64,000 nt of DNA from GCA-020343675 sp964462945 (GTDB lineage: Bacteria; Planctomycetota; Phycisphaerae; Sedimentisphaerales; Anaerobacaceae). Positions within the stretch are counted from its first letter, which is position 1. The number at the start of each line of letters is the position of its first letter. The position numbers were made by a program, and so were the translations under genes. The stretch covers positions 27,825 through 91,824 of the forward strand of contig CAYWZW010000012.1 in assembly GCA_964462945.1 (NCBI GenBank), in the 5' to 3' direction. The notes beneath the pieces were generated by a model. That model saw nothing but the letters and a program-made list of their open reading frames with translations, did no database searches and had not been told where the DNA came from. Shown here in pieces: positions 50,894-59,648 of this stretch.

Positions 50894-51418
50894 ATGATTG
50901 GCAAAAAGCTGGAAGAAGCTCTGAATGGTCAGGTGAACGCCGAGCTGTATTCGGCTTACCTGTATTTGTCGATGGAGTCCTACTTTAAATCTCTGAATCT
51001 GAACGGTTTCGCCAACTGGATGAGGGTGCAGACGCAGGAAGAAATCGTGCACGCGATGAAGATGTATGACTTCATCAACGAACGGAAGGGCAGGGCGATA
51101 TTAAAGGTGATCGAAGGGCCGCCGACAGAATGGGATTCGCCGCGTGCGGTTTTCGAGGCGGCATACACGCACGAACAGAAGGTCACGGGTCTGATCAACG
51201 GCCTGGTCGATTTGGCGATCAAGGAGAAAGACCACGCGACAAGCACCTTCCTGCAATGGTTCGTCAACGAGCAGGTCGAAGAGGAATCCTCCGCCGACCA
51301 GATCGTCCAGCAGCTCAAAATGATGGAGAACGCACCGGGCGGATTGTTCATGCTCGACCGTGAGCTGGCTCTGAGGGTCTTTATCCCTCCTCCAGCCCAG
51401 GGACAGGGCCAGCCGTGA
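50894..51418 (+). CDS. ftn: ferritin
   Basis: A 174-residue non-haem ferritin. Ferroxidase ligands lie in QVNAELYSAYLYLSMESYF, TQEEIVHAMKMYDF and WFVNEQVEEESSADQIV. It stores iron in a mineral core and limits Fenton chemistry. It starts 3 bases after desulfoferrodoxin, so the two are tightly coupled. Confidence 0.93.
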   Translation: MIGKKLEEALNGQVNAELYSAYLYLSMESYFKSLNLNGFANWMRVQTQEEIVHAMKMYDFINERKGRAILKVIEGPPTEWDSPRAVFEAAYTHEQKVTGLINGLVDLAIKEKDHATSTFLQWFVNEQVEEESSADQIVQQLKMMENAPGGLFMLDRELALRVFIPPPAQGQGQP

Positions 51419-51524
51419 TGTCCCTTACCGAAGATGACACCTTAATTGCTAAAAACGGCCCTGCGCCCAACCGTGAAACGCGACAGAAAACACTTATGCC
51501 GCCGACAGATAAGAGAGCACGATA

Positions 51525-52013
51525 ATGGGTATGCCCTTCAACGCTGATGAAGTCTTTGAGATGGCCGAGCAGATAGAACGAAACGGAGGCAGGTTTTACC
51601 GTGCCGCAGCAGCAAAGTTCCGCACGTTGCGCAAGTTCCTGCTCGACCTTGCGGCCATGGAGGACGAGCACCAGAAGACTTTTGCGGCTATGCGGGCGGA
51701 GCTGTCAGAAGAAGAGGTGGAAGCACCTGTTTTCGACCCGGACGGCGAGGCCCAGATGTACCTTCGCGTGATGGCCAGCGGCCACGTTTTTGACCTCAAG
51801 GCCGACCCTGTCAAGAAGCTGGCGGGCATGGAGACACCCGAAGACGTCTTGAAAATGGCAATGGGTGTGGAAAGGGACTCAATCGCCTTTTATGTGGGTC
51901 TCAAGGAATCCGTTTCTCGCAGAGCAGGCAAAGACAAGGTCGAGGCCATTATCAAGGAAGAAATGGGCCACATCGCCATTCTGAACCAGAAGCTGGAGAC
52001 CCTCGGGCAATAG
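51525..52013 (+). CDS. ferritin-like diiron protein, rubrerythrin-type without rubredoxin
   Basis: A 162-residue ferritin-like protein. Metal-binding Glu/His residues are suggested by EMAEQIERNGGRFYRAAA, MEDEHQKTFAAMRAEL, MGVERDSIAFYVGL and IIKEEMGHIAILN, the E...ExxH...E...ExxH pattern. It lacks the C-terminal rubredoxin domain of rubrerythrin. It may be a peroxidase or iron sensor. It follows ferritin by 106 bases in the same direction. Confidence 0.85.
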   Translation: MGMPFNADEVFEMAEQIERNGGRFYRAAAAKFRTLRKFLLDLAAMEDEHQKTFAAMRAELSEEEVEAPVFDPDGEAQMYLRVMASGHVFDLKADPVKKLAGMETPEDVLKMAMGVERDSIAFYVGLKESVSRRAGKDKVEAIIKEEMGHIAILNQKLETLGQ

Positions 52014-52054
52014 CGGCGTCAACTGCGATGCTGTGCTTTTGCCGGGAGATGCGG

Positions 52055-52768
52055 ATGTTAGAGTTGGAATCCCTATTTAAGCTAAACTATCCGATGTGTA
52101 TAATGTGCTCAAGGAAGGGGGACAAATTCGACGGCTGCATCGTCAACACCGTATTTCAGATTGTGCCTGAGCCGGCCATGGTGAGTGTCAGCATTAACAA
52201 GCAAAGTCTGACGCACGAGTACATTATGGAAAGCTGCGTTTTCACTGTGTCTATCCTGGATGAGAACACACCGTTGCAACTGATCGGCAAGTTTGGCTTC
52301 AGGACCGGCAGAGACATAAACAAATTCGAGCACGTAGAATACAGGATCGGTCAGACCGGGGCCCCGATCGTCACGGATCATGCAGCGAGCTTTATCGAGG
52401 CCGAAGTGATCGAGGCAATTGACGTTGAAACACATACACTCATCATCGGCAGGATCACAGCTTGTCAGACAATTGATGACGGCAGAATACCGATGACATA
52501 TACTTATTACCGGGATGTCAAAGGCGGCAGGACACCCCGGAGCGCGGCGACGTATATCGAAAAGAAGAAATCAGAAGAGACTTCAAAGCAGGGAGCCAGG
52601 AAAATGAAGAAATACAAGTGTCTCATGTGCGGATACATTTACGACCCGAAGGCGGGGGACCCCGATAACGGCATCGAACCGGGCACGGCTTTTGAAGATT
52701 TGCCGGATGACTGGGTCTGCCCGGACTGCGGCGTCGGCAAAGAAGAATTCGAGCCGATCGAAGACTGA
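52055..52768 (+). CDS. flavin reductase-rubredoxin fusion (high-molecular-weight rubredoxin type)
   Basis: A 237-residue protein. Residues about 1-155 form an FMN-binding flavin reductase-like domain (YPMCIMCSRKGDKFDGCIVN, SVSINKQSLTHEYIMES). After a short Lys/Glu linker, residues about 180-237 form a rubredoxin (YKCLMCGYIYDPKAGD, WVCPDCGVGKEEFEPIE) with four iron-binding Cys. In acetogens a protein of this design passes electrons from NAD(P)H to the flavodiiron protein FprA, which is encoded upstream here. GGGAGA upstream favours the start at 52055 over 52028. Confidence 0.9.
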   Translation: MLELESLFKLNYPMCIMCSRKGDKFDGCIVNTVFQIVPEPAMVSVSINKQSLTHEYIMESCVFTVSILDENTPLQLIGKFGFRTGRDINKFEHVEYRIGQTGAPIVTDHAASFIEAEVIEAIDVETHTLIIGRITACQTIDDGRIPMTYTYYRDVKGGRTPRSAATYIEKKKSEETSKQGARKMKKYKCLMCGYIYDPKAGDPDNGIEPGTAFEDLPDDWVCPDCGVGKEEFEPIED

Positions 52769-52816
52769 GCGGCCGCATGCGTTCCAGAATACGCGACGAT
52801 ATTCAGAGCCCTCGAT

Positions 52817-54367
52817 ATGCAGGAAATCAAGCCATCGGTAGAAAAAGAAGAAGGTCTTTGCGCGGAGACGGTTGCCGGCCCTAACGCAGTGGTCGTCTTT
52901 GGGGCATCGGGCGACCTGACGCACAGAAAGCTGCTTGTCAGTCTCTTCAGGCTCTTTACGGAGGATTTGCTGAGCGATAGCTTTTACGTTCTGGGATGCG
53001 GCCGAAGGAAATTCTCCGATGAGGATTTTCGCACGAACGCCAGGCAGTCGATACGAGACAATTCCGACTTTCTATCAGCGAAGGAGCTGGATGCCTTTGC
53101 GAACAAGCTCTATTACCTGGACGGCGATTACGGTGACGCGAGCTTCTACCAGCGCATCAAGACCCGGCTGGCGGAGTTAAACCAAAAGCACGATGTCCAT
53201 GAGAGCCTGGTGTTTTACCTGGCCGTCCCGCCTTTTCTCTACACCCCGATCATCGAGCATCTCGGCTCGGCAGGGCTGGCCTGCCCGGCTGCACGCGGCG
53301 GGGACGACCAGGTTAAGCTGGTTATTGAGAAGCCCTTCGGCAGGGACCTCCAGAGCGCCATTGATCTGAACAACTGCATCAGCGGCTGTTTCAGTGAGTC
53401 TCAGACATATCGAATCGATCATTATCTCGGCAAGGAAACGGTTCAGAACATTCTGATGCTGCGATTCGCCAACGCCATCTTCGAGCCGGTCTGGAACCGA
53501 AATTATATCGACAACGTCCAGATCACCATCGCCGAGACAGTGGGGGTCGAGCACCGGGCGGGGTATTATGATACGTCCGGCGCTCTGCGGGACATGTTTC
53601 AGAATCACATGCTTCAGATGCTTACCCTGGTGGCGATGGAGCCGCCCAGCTCCTTCGAGGCCGACCGCGTCCGGGATGAAAAGGTCCGGCTGCTGCGGTC
53701 GATTCGGCCCCTCGATCTCGGCCGCATGGACGAGCTGTGGGTGCGGGGACAGTACGGCCCCGGCTCAATCGACGGTCAGGAAGTCAGGGGGTATCTGGAC
53801 GAATCCGGAGTAAGTCCAACCTCAAGAACGGAGACTTTTGTCGCCGCGAAACTGTTCATCGACAACTGGAGATGGCAGGGGGTCCCCTTTTATTGCAGGA
53901 CCGGCAAGAGGCTGGCCGTCAAGGATACGGAGATTGCCATTACTTTCAAGAAAGTTCCCTATTCGATGTTTTCTTCCGCCGGCCTCGATGACCTGCCGTC
54001 CAATGTGCTGGCGCTTCAAATCCAGCCGGAAGAAGGGATATCGCTTCATTTTCAGGCCAAACGGCCCGGCTCGAAGCTCTGTATGAGCACGCTCAACATG
54101 AAGTTCAGTTACAGGAGCGTTTTCTTCGCTGATGCACCCGACGCATACAGGAGGCTGCTGCTCGATTGTATGGTCGGCGACCAGACGCTTTTCACGCGAC
54201 AGGATGATGTTGAGGTTTCGTGGCAACTCCTGACACCGATATTGCAGACATGGCAGCAGAATGAGTCGGCGCCGCACACATACCCTGCCGGCAGTGAAAG
54301 CTTTGCGCAAGCGGACCGGATTATCGAAGCCGACGGCCGCACGTGGCGCAGATTGTTACAGAGTTAG
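52817..54367 (+). CDS. zwf: glucose-6-phosphate 1-dehydrogenase
   Basis: A 516-residue enzyme making 6-phosphogluconolactone and NADPH at the entry of the oxidative pentose phosphate pathway. Seen are the nucleotide motif VVFGASGDLTHRKL, KPFGRD, the active-site signature RIDHYLGKETVQN and the C-terminal domain. Length is standard. Its place in the stress operon suggests it supplies NADPH for peroxide and oxygen reduction. It starts 48 bases after the flavin reductase-rubredoxin gene, with a weak ribosome site. Confidence 0.95.
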   Translation: MQEIKPSVEKEEGLCAETVAGPNAVVVFGASGDLTHRKLLVSLFRLFTEDLLSDSFYVLGCGRRKFSDEDFRTNARQSIRDNSDFLSAKELDAFANKLYYLDGDYGDASFYQRIKTRLAELNQKHDVHESLVFYLAVPPFLYTPIIEHLGSAGLACPAARGGDDQVKLVIEKPFGRDLQSAIDLNNCISGCFSESQTYRIDHYLGKETVQNILMLRFANAIFEPVWNRNYIDNVQITIAETVGVEHRAGYYDTSGALRDMFQNHMLQMLTLVAMEPPSSFEADRVRDEKVRLLRSIRPLDLGRMDELWVRGQYGPGSIDGQEVRGYLDESGVSPTSRTETFVAAKLFIDNWRWQGVPFYCRTGKRLAVKDTEIAITFKKVPYSMFSSAGLDDLPSNVLALQIQPEEGISLHFQAKRPGSKLCMSTLNMKFSYRSVFFADAPDAYRRLLLDCMVGDQTLFTRQDDVEVSWQLLTPILQTWQQNESAPHTYPAGSESFAQADRIIEADGRTWRRLLQS

Positions 54368-54370
54368 ACG

Positions 54371-55183
54371 ATGGAATCTCAGAACGTATGGATAGCGTTT
54401 GGATTGACGTTGCTCGCGGGTTTGTCAACCGGCTTGGGCAGCGCGTTGGCCTTTCTTGCCAAGCGCACAAACACCAAGCTGCTTTCCGTAGCCTTGGGGT
54501 TCTCTGCCGGGGTGATGATCTATGTCTCATTCGTGGAGCTATTTCCCAACGCCCAAAAGAGTCTGGTAAGCGAATTGGGCCGGGTCGCAGGGTGTTGGAC
54601 CACCGTTCTGGCCTTCTTTGGCGGAATCGTTTTTATCGCCATTATAGATAGGCTCGTACCCTCGTTTGAGAATCCTCACGAGGCTCACAGGGCAGAGGAG
54701 ATGGACAGCCCGGAGCTGGCGGCCAAATTCAGGAAGCTGTACCGAATGGGCTTATTCACAGCCCTGGCAATTGCCATTCATAATTTGCCCGAAGGACTTG
54801 CGACGTTTGTCAGCGCCCTCAAAGATACAAAACTCGGAATCGCGATCGCCGTCGCCATAGCCATCCATAATATTCCCGAGGGCGTTGCGGTTTCCATCCC
54901 CATATTCTATGCAACGGGCAACAGAAAAAAGGCATTCATATACTCGTTTCTTTCGGGAGTGGCCGAACCGGTCGGCGCCTTGATCGGGTACGCCATTCTC
55001 TTTTCATTCCTGAACGACGTCGTATTCGGCGTCCTCTTTGCGTCAGTAGCGGGAATCATGGTATTCATCTCGCTCGATGAGCTGCTGCCCACGGCCGGAG
55101 AATACGGACAGCATCACTTGGCGGCTTATGGACTGGCTGCGGGCATGATGGTTATGGCGATAAGCTTACTGTTGTTTCTGTAA
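54371..55183 (+). CDS. ZIP-family metal transporter
   Basis: A 270-residue membrane protein with eight hydrophobic segments and the two ZIP motifs AIHNLPEGLATF and AIHNIPEGVAVSIP, whose His, Asn and Glu line the metal path. ZIP proteins bring zinc, iron or manganese into the cytoplasm. A His/Glu-containing loop (SFENPHEAHRAEEMDSPEL) lies between helices 3 and 4. It begins 3 bases after zwf. Iron or manganese uptake would suit the operon, but the metal cannot be told. Confidence 0.9.
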   Translation: MESQNVWIAFGLTLLAGLSTGLGSALAFLAKRTNTKLLSVALGFSAGVMIYVSFVELFPNAQKSLVSELGRVAGCWTTVLAFFGGIVFIAIIDRLVPSFENPHEAHRAEEMDSPELAAKFRKLYRMGLFTALAIAIHNLPEGLATFVSALKDTKLGIAIAVAIAIHNIPEGVAVSIPIFYATGNRKKAFIYSFLSGVAEPVGALIGYAILFSFLNDVVFGVLFASVAGIMVFISLDELLPTAGEYGQHHLAAYGLAAGMMVMAISLLLFL

Positions 55184-55241
55184 GCTGCCGGGTTACTTAC
55201 GACGTGAGCGGACTGTGAAGGACTTGGGGCAGCGGTAATCA

Positions 55242-56108
55242 GTGGATAAGCAGACTGTTAAGATAAAGGATGCTTTGGAGAGACTGTATAGAAAGTACAA
55301 TCATCGTGACCTCATTGCCCCGGACCCCTTACAGTTTGTCTATCGTTATTCCAAGCCGGCCGATATGGAAATTGCGGCGCTCCTGGCGTCTGCACTTGCG
55401 TATGGCAGGGTGCAGCAGATAGAAAGAAGCCTGGAGAATCTGTTTGCGCGGATGGGGGCCGGCCCTTTTGAGTTTGTCATCAATTTCAGCCGGGACAAAC
55501 GGCATACGCTGAGAGATTTCAAGCATCGCTTCACAACCGGCGACGATATATCCGATTTGCTGGAGCTGCTGCGCGAGGTTCTTGAGCGGTTCGCCAGCAT
55601 CGAGGCGTGTTTTGCCCGGGGCTGCGGCATCGGTGACAAGAACATCATTCCTGCATTATCGAAGTTCTGCGATTCGCTGAGTGCGACGTATGCCGAGAGG
55701 CACAGCGGACGGGTCGCTAACGGGCTGAAGTATTTGCTGGCCAGCCCCGCCAGAGGCAGTGCGTGCAAGAGGCTCAATCTCTTCCTGCGATGGATGGTGC
55801 GGGATGACGACGTGGATACGGGGCTATGGAAATCCGTCAACAAGACGAAACTCATTGTTCCTGTTGACGTACACATAAGCAGGCTGTGCAAAATCCTGGG
55901 CCTTTACAGCCGAAAGACGGTTTCTCTGTCCGCGGCGACGGAAATCACGGAGAGTTTTGCCGACCTTGAACCGGCCGACCCGGTAAAATACGACTTTGCG
56001 TTGTCCAGGATCGGCATAATCAGGGGCTGCGACGGCAAGCACGGGACAGCCTGCCAGGGATGTGAGCTTTCCGATCTTTGTTGCAGCGAATACAGAGAAA
56101 AGCAATAG
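55242..56108 (+). CDS. DUF2400 (TIGR02757) family protein
   Basis: A 288-residue protein of the DUF2400 family. Landmarks are LYRKYNHRDLIAPDPLQF, IAALLASALAYGRVQQI, VPVDVHISRLCKILGL and a C-terminal Cys cluster in GCDGKHGTACQGCELSDLCC. The layout resembles an HhH-GPD DNA glycosylase with its iron-sulfur loop, but its function is not established. It is the last gene before the scaffold gap. The start at 55242 has only a weak ribosome site. Confidence 0.85.
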   Translation: MDKQTVKIKDALERLYRKYNHRDLIAPDPLQFVYRYSKPADMEIAALLASALAYGRVQQIERSLENLFARMGAGPFEFVINFSRDKRHTLRDFKHRFTTGDDISDLLELLREVLERFASIEACFARGCGIGDKNIIPALSKFCDSLSATYAERHSGRVANGLKYLLASPARGSACKRLNLFLRWMVRDDDVDTGLWKSVNKTKLIVPVDVHISRLCKILGLYSRKTVSLSAATEITESFADLEPADPVKYDFALSRIGIIRGCDGKHGTACQGCELSDLCCSEYREKQ

Positions 56109-56192
56109 TCCATATCCGTCCACCTGCGACTTCCGGTTGTACCTCCTTTGGCATTTTGCGACCCATCATCAGACAAGGGGCCAAGGATCAAG

Positions 56193-56247
56193 CAAGGGCG
56201 GCAAGAGGAACATCTGTTTGTGTAATGCTCCGGCGATTTCTCTTGAC
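56193..56247 (+). repeat. 55-base exact copy, left of gap
   Basis: Identical to 56348-56402 and directly abutting the N run, which points to overlapping contig ends rather than a biological repeat. Confidence 0.9.
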
Positions 56248-56347
56248 NNNNNNNNNNNNNNNNNNNNNNNNNNNNNNNNNNNNNNNNNNNNNNNNNNNNN
56301 NNNNNNNNNNNNNNNNNNNNNNNNNNNNNNNNNNNNNNNNNNNNNNN
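56248..56347. other. scaffold gap of 100 N
   Basis: Exactly 100 undetermined bases, a common placeholder length for gaps of unknown size. Confidence 0.98.
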
Positions 56348-56402
56348 CAAGGGCGGCAAGAGGAACATCTGTTTGTGTAATGCTCCGGCGATTTCTCTTG
56401 AC
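56348..56402 (+). repeat. 55-base exact copy, right of gap
   Basis: Second copy of 56193-56247, beginning at the first base after the N run. Confidence 0.9.
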
Positions 56403-56661
56403 GGGAATGTAGGTAATTTGGTATAGATAAGACTAATGATGAAGCTTGTCCGCCAGACGGACGGCGGACTTGTGCCTACACCGTCGGGCATCTGTGACTT
56501 TGAGGTTATCCTGTGGGCGCAATTCTTGGAGTTTCTCGAACCGACGAGAGGAGGAACTATTATGCAGGGCACGGATCAGCGGCGAAAACCCTGAGTTTCA
56601 CGAGTATGCTTTGTTGCGTTTGAACTAACAGCTTGTCTCTACTTTTCGAGGGAGGACTATC

Positions 56662-58884
56662 ATGTTCAAGAAATTGATTCACCCAGTTGTTCTTGTTCTG
56701 CTGGTGGGGCAGGTGAGTAACGTTTCGGCAGGGCTGCTGGCGCACTGGAAGTTCGATGAGGGCTCGGGCACAACGGCTCAGGATAGTTCCGGTAAAGGTC
56801 ATAATGGCACCCTGCGGGGTGACCCACAGTGGGTGGCAGGGAAGATTGGCAGTGGCGCCCTGAGTCTGGATGGTACGGACGGCTTGGTGGAGGTGGGCCA
56901 CGATGCATCGCTGAATCTGACGGATGCCCTGACGATTACGGCATGGGTGACGGTGCACAATCTGAGTACTTATTACTTTCTCGTCTGCAAACAGCCCAGT
57001 GGTACGGCAGGAAACAACTATCCGGGCAACTACGAGTTCAGAACAGAGATAACCAGCGGCGCTCTGCAGTTCGGACACCAGCAAACCGAGGGTGAGCAGT
57101 ATACTTTCTACACGTCCGGCACGCATATCGCCGCCGAGCAGTGGTACCACATTGCCGTAACATTCACTAAGGGAGGTCTCGTCGAATTCTATATCGACGG
57201 GATTGCAGCCGGAAGCTTCTCGCAGTTGACGAATTTCGGAGTGTTGAACACTGAACCCGTTAGAATCGGGGGCAGAAAGGACGGGTATTCCTTTTTCAAT
57301 GGACTTCTGGACGACGTTCGTATCTACGACAGGGCTTTGTCAGCGGCCCAGATACAGAAACTGTATAAAGGTATCCCTCCAACGTTCACAACCGCCGAGA
57401 AGCCCAACCCGGCTGACGGGGCCTTACATGCGGACACATGGGTGACCCTCGGTTGGTCGCCCGGAGATTTCGCCGTCTCACACAACGTGTATCTGGGCGA
57501 CAATTTCGACGATGTGAACGCCGGCACCGGTGAGACATTCCGAGGCAATCAGGCCTCTACGTTTTTCGTTGCTGGTTTCCCGGGATTTCCCTATCCGGAT
57601 GGCCTTGTTCCGGGCACGACCTACTATTGGCGAATCGACGAGGTCAACGATGCGGACCCGAACAGTCCGTGGAAAGGCGCAGTCTGGAGCTTCTCGATTC
57701 CACCGAAGACGGCGTACAATCCCAATCCGGCTGATGGCGCTGAGTCTGTCGCTGTGGATGTGAAGCTGAGCTGGACCGCAGGTTTCAGGGCGAAATTGCA
57801 CACGGTATATTTTGGCGACAATTTTGGCACCGTCGCCAATGCCGTCGGCGGGCTGCCCCAGGGCATTGCGACCTATACGCCCAGCGGGCTTAAAATGGCG
57901 AAGACTTACTACTGGCGTGTGGATGAGTTTGACGGCGCCGCCACCCACAAAGGCGACGTCTGGAGCTTCACGACGCTGGGCGCCGTCGGGAACCCGAATC
58001 CGGCTAACGGCGCTGTGGATGTCAAGCAGACGCCGGTTCTAAGCTGGACTCCGGGAGCCTACGCGGCGTCGCACGAGGCGTACTTCGGCACAGAGGCAGG
58101 TGCCGTGAGGAATGCGACCAAGGCATCGCCCGAGTACAAAGGAACCAAAGCGATTGGCGACGAGAGGTACGCCCCTGCTAAACTGGCCTGGGAAACCACT
58201 TATTACTGGCGGATTGATGAGGTCAACAGCGTCAATCCCGATAGCCCGTGGGTGGGCAAGGTCTGGAGCTTCACGACGGCTGGTTTTGCCATCGTGGATG
58301 ACTTCGAGGATTACGATGCCGGCGCCAACCAGATCTGGTACTCGTGGCACGATGGGCTTGGGTACGGCGCGCCTGGTGCTCCGCCTTACTTTGCCGGCAA
58401 TGGTACCGGTGCAGCGGTGGGCGATGAGACCACGGCTTCCTTTACGGAGCAGACCATCGTTCATGGCGGCCGGCAGTCGATGCCGCTGGCCTACGACAAC
58501 AATAAGCAAGGCTTTGCCAAGTATTCCCAAGTCGAGTTGACGTTGACTGCTCCGCGGGACTGGACCGAGGAAGGCGTTGTGGAACTGTCGTTGTGGTTGC
58601 GTGGCAGTTCGACAAATGCTCCTGAGCGGATATACGTGGCCGTGGCCAACAGCGCCGGCACGCCTGCCGTCATCTACCACGATAACCCCGACGCGGCAAA
58701 ATTATCCACTTGGGCGGAGTGGGTCATTCCGTTGCAGGCCTTTGCCGACAAGGGCATCAACCTGAAAAATGTTGACAGGATCGCCATTGGTCTTGGCACT
58801 CAGGGCAACGTCACGACGCCCGGCGGCGCGGGGAAGATATACATTGACGACATCCGGCTGTACAGGCCGTCGCCTGGTCTTTAG
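56662..58884 (+). CDS. secreted LamG/Fn3-like surface protein
   Basis: A 740-residue secreted protein. After a signal peptide (about 1-23) comes a LamG/concanavalin-type domain at about 24-235 (GLLAHWKFDEGSGTTAQDSS, WYHIAVTFTKGGLVEFYIDG, NGLLDDVRIYDRALS). Three Fn3-like repeats follow (VTLGWSPGDFAVSHNVYLGD, GTTYYWRIDEVNDADPNSPW), then a C-terminal module starting IVDDFEDYDAGANQIWYSW and ending KIYIDDIRLYRP. From the first Fn3 repeat on it is a close paralogue of the protein at 4435-7248 but without the inserted DUF1349-like domain. GGGAGG precedes the start. It probably binds glycans outside the cell. Confidence 0.87.
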   Translation: MFKKLIHPVVLVLLVGQVSNVSAGLLAHWKFDEGSGTTAQDSSGKGHNGTLRGDPQWVAGKIGSGALSLDGTDGLVEVGHDASLNLTDALTITAWVTVHNLSTYYFLVCKQPSGTAGNNYPGNYEFRTEITSGALQFGHQQTEGEQYTFYTSGTHIAAEQWYHIAVTFTKGGLVEFYIDGIAAGSFSQLTNFGVLNTEPVRIGGRKDGYSFFNGLLDDVRIYDRALSAAQIQKLYKGIPPTFTTAEKPNPADGALHADTWVTLGWSPGDFAVSHNVYLGDNFDDVNAGTGETFRGNQASTFFVAGFPGFPYPDGLVPGTTYYWRIDEVNDADPNSPWKGAVWSFSIPPKTAYNPNPADGAESVAVDVKLSWTAGFRAKLHTVYFGDNFGTVANAVGGLPQGIATYTPSGLKMAKTYYWRVDEFDGAATHKGDVWSFTTLGAVGNPNPANGAVDVKQTPVLSWTPGAYAASHEAYFGTEAGAVRNATKASPEYKGTKAIGDERYAPAKLAWETTYYWRIDEVNSVNPDSPWVGKVWSFTTAGFAIVDDFEDYDAGANQIWYSWHDGLGYGAPGAPPYFAGNGTGAAVGDETTASFTEQTIVHGGRQSMPLAYDNNKQGFAKYSQVELTLTAPRDWTEEGVVELSLWLRGSSTNAPERIYVAVANSAGTPAVIYHDNPDAAKLSTWAEWVIPLQAFADKGINLKNVDRIAIGLGTQGNVTTPGGAGKIYIDDIRLYRPSPGL

Positions 58885-59138
58885 GGGTAGGCACCCCTCT
58901 GGTTTGGGTAACATTTAGGATGAACACTCGTTTTGGGGCCAACGGTCAATAGCGAGTCGGGAGATGCCCGTGTGCTGGTTTCGCCTTATGGTCTATTGCT
59001 GTTTTTCGACTCCACCCGGGCAGGCACGTGTGGCGGCCGGGATATGTGGTCTCAAATATGCCAAGTGCGTGCAGGAGGTGGAGTCTGCTTTAATCGGCAG
59101 GGAAGGCGTCAGCAAGTTCTATACGGAAGGTGAAGACT

Positions 59139-59642
59139 ATGAATCAGAGAGCGTTTCAGGATTTCTACCCGGATGAGTTGAGCCATTGCTACGGCTGCGG
59201 CAGGCTCAACGAGCACGGTCTGCAAATAAAGAGCTACTGGGATGGTGACCAGACCGTTGCCATCTTTCAACCAAGAGCGTATCATACGGGTATTCCTGGT
59301 TATGTTTATGGAGGTTTGATTGCGTCGATCATTGACTGCCACTGTGTAGGTACGGCGTCGGCTGCAGCGCAAAGATCCGAGAACCGGAATATGGATCAAG
59401 GTCCATCACTGCGATTTGTAACGGCGTCATTGCACGTGGACTACTTGCGTCCCACTCCGCTCGGACCACCATTGGAGGTTCGAGCAGGAGTGCGGGAAAT
59501 AAAAGGCCGTAAGGTTGTGGTAGCTGCGACTCTGTTGGCGGCAGGAGAGGTCTGTGCCCGAGGAGAAGTCATCGCAGTGCAGATGCCGGAGCACATGATG
59601 CCTGCCGGCGGGACGGCCCAACCAGATGATGACCAAACATAG
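59139..59642 (+). CDS. PaaI-type thioesterase-fold protein
   Basis: A 167-residue hotdog-fold protein of the PaaI/YigI thioesterase group. Seen are SHCYGCGRLNEHGLQIKSYW, the core loop IPGYVYGGLIASIIDCHC, and ASLHVDYLRPTPLGPPLEV. Such enzymes cleave acyl-CoA thioesters. The CYGCG at the N-terminus is a feature of one subgroup. GGAAGG lies 8 bases before the ATG at 59139; a GTG at 59130 overlaps it and is less likely. It lies 6 bases before the peptidase gene, so the pair is an operon. Confidence 0.85.
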   Translation: MNQRAFQDFYPDELSHCYGCGRLNEHGLQIKSYWDGDQTVAIFQPRAYHTGIPGYVYGGLIASIIDCHCVGTASAAAQRSENRNMDQGPSLRFVTASLHVDYLRPTPLGPPLEVRAGVREIKGRKVVVAATLLAAGEVCARGEVIAVQMPEHMMPAGGTAQPDDDQT

Positions 59643-59648
59643 GACGAT

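Larger units (their letters stand above)
56109..56661. other. 553-base intergenic region containing the scaffold gap
   Basis: Besides the gap and its flanking 55-base duplication I see no gene. Short frames that cross the N stretch are not real. Confidence 0.7.

Noticed and set aside
56062..56572. Open frames that run through the N stretch on both strands.
   Set aside because: They exist only because undetermined bases lack stop codons and because the flanks are duplicated.
58964..59176. A 70-codon frame ending EGVSKFYTEGEDYESE, possibly a remnant of a gene.
   Set aside because: There is no ribosome site and it overlaps the better supported thioesterase start; I could not recognise a family.
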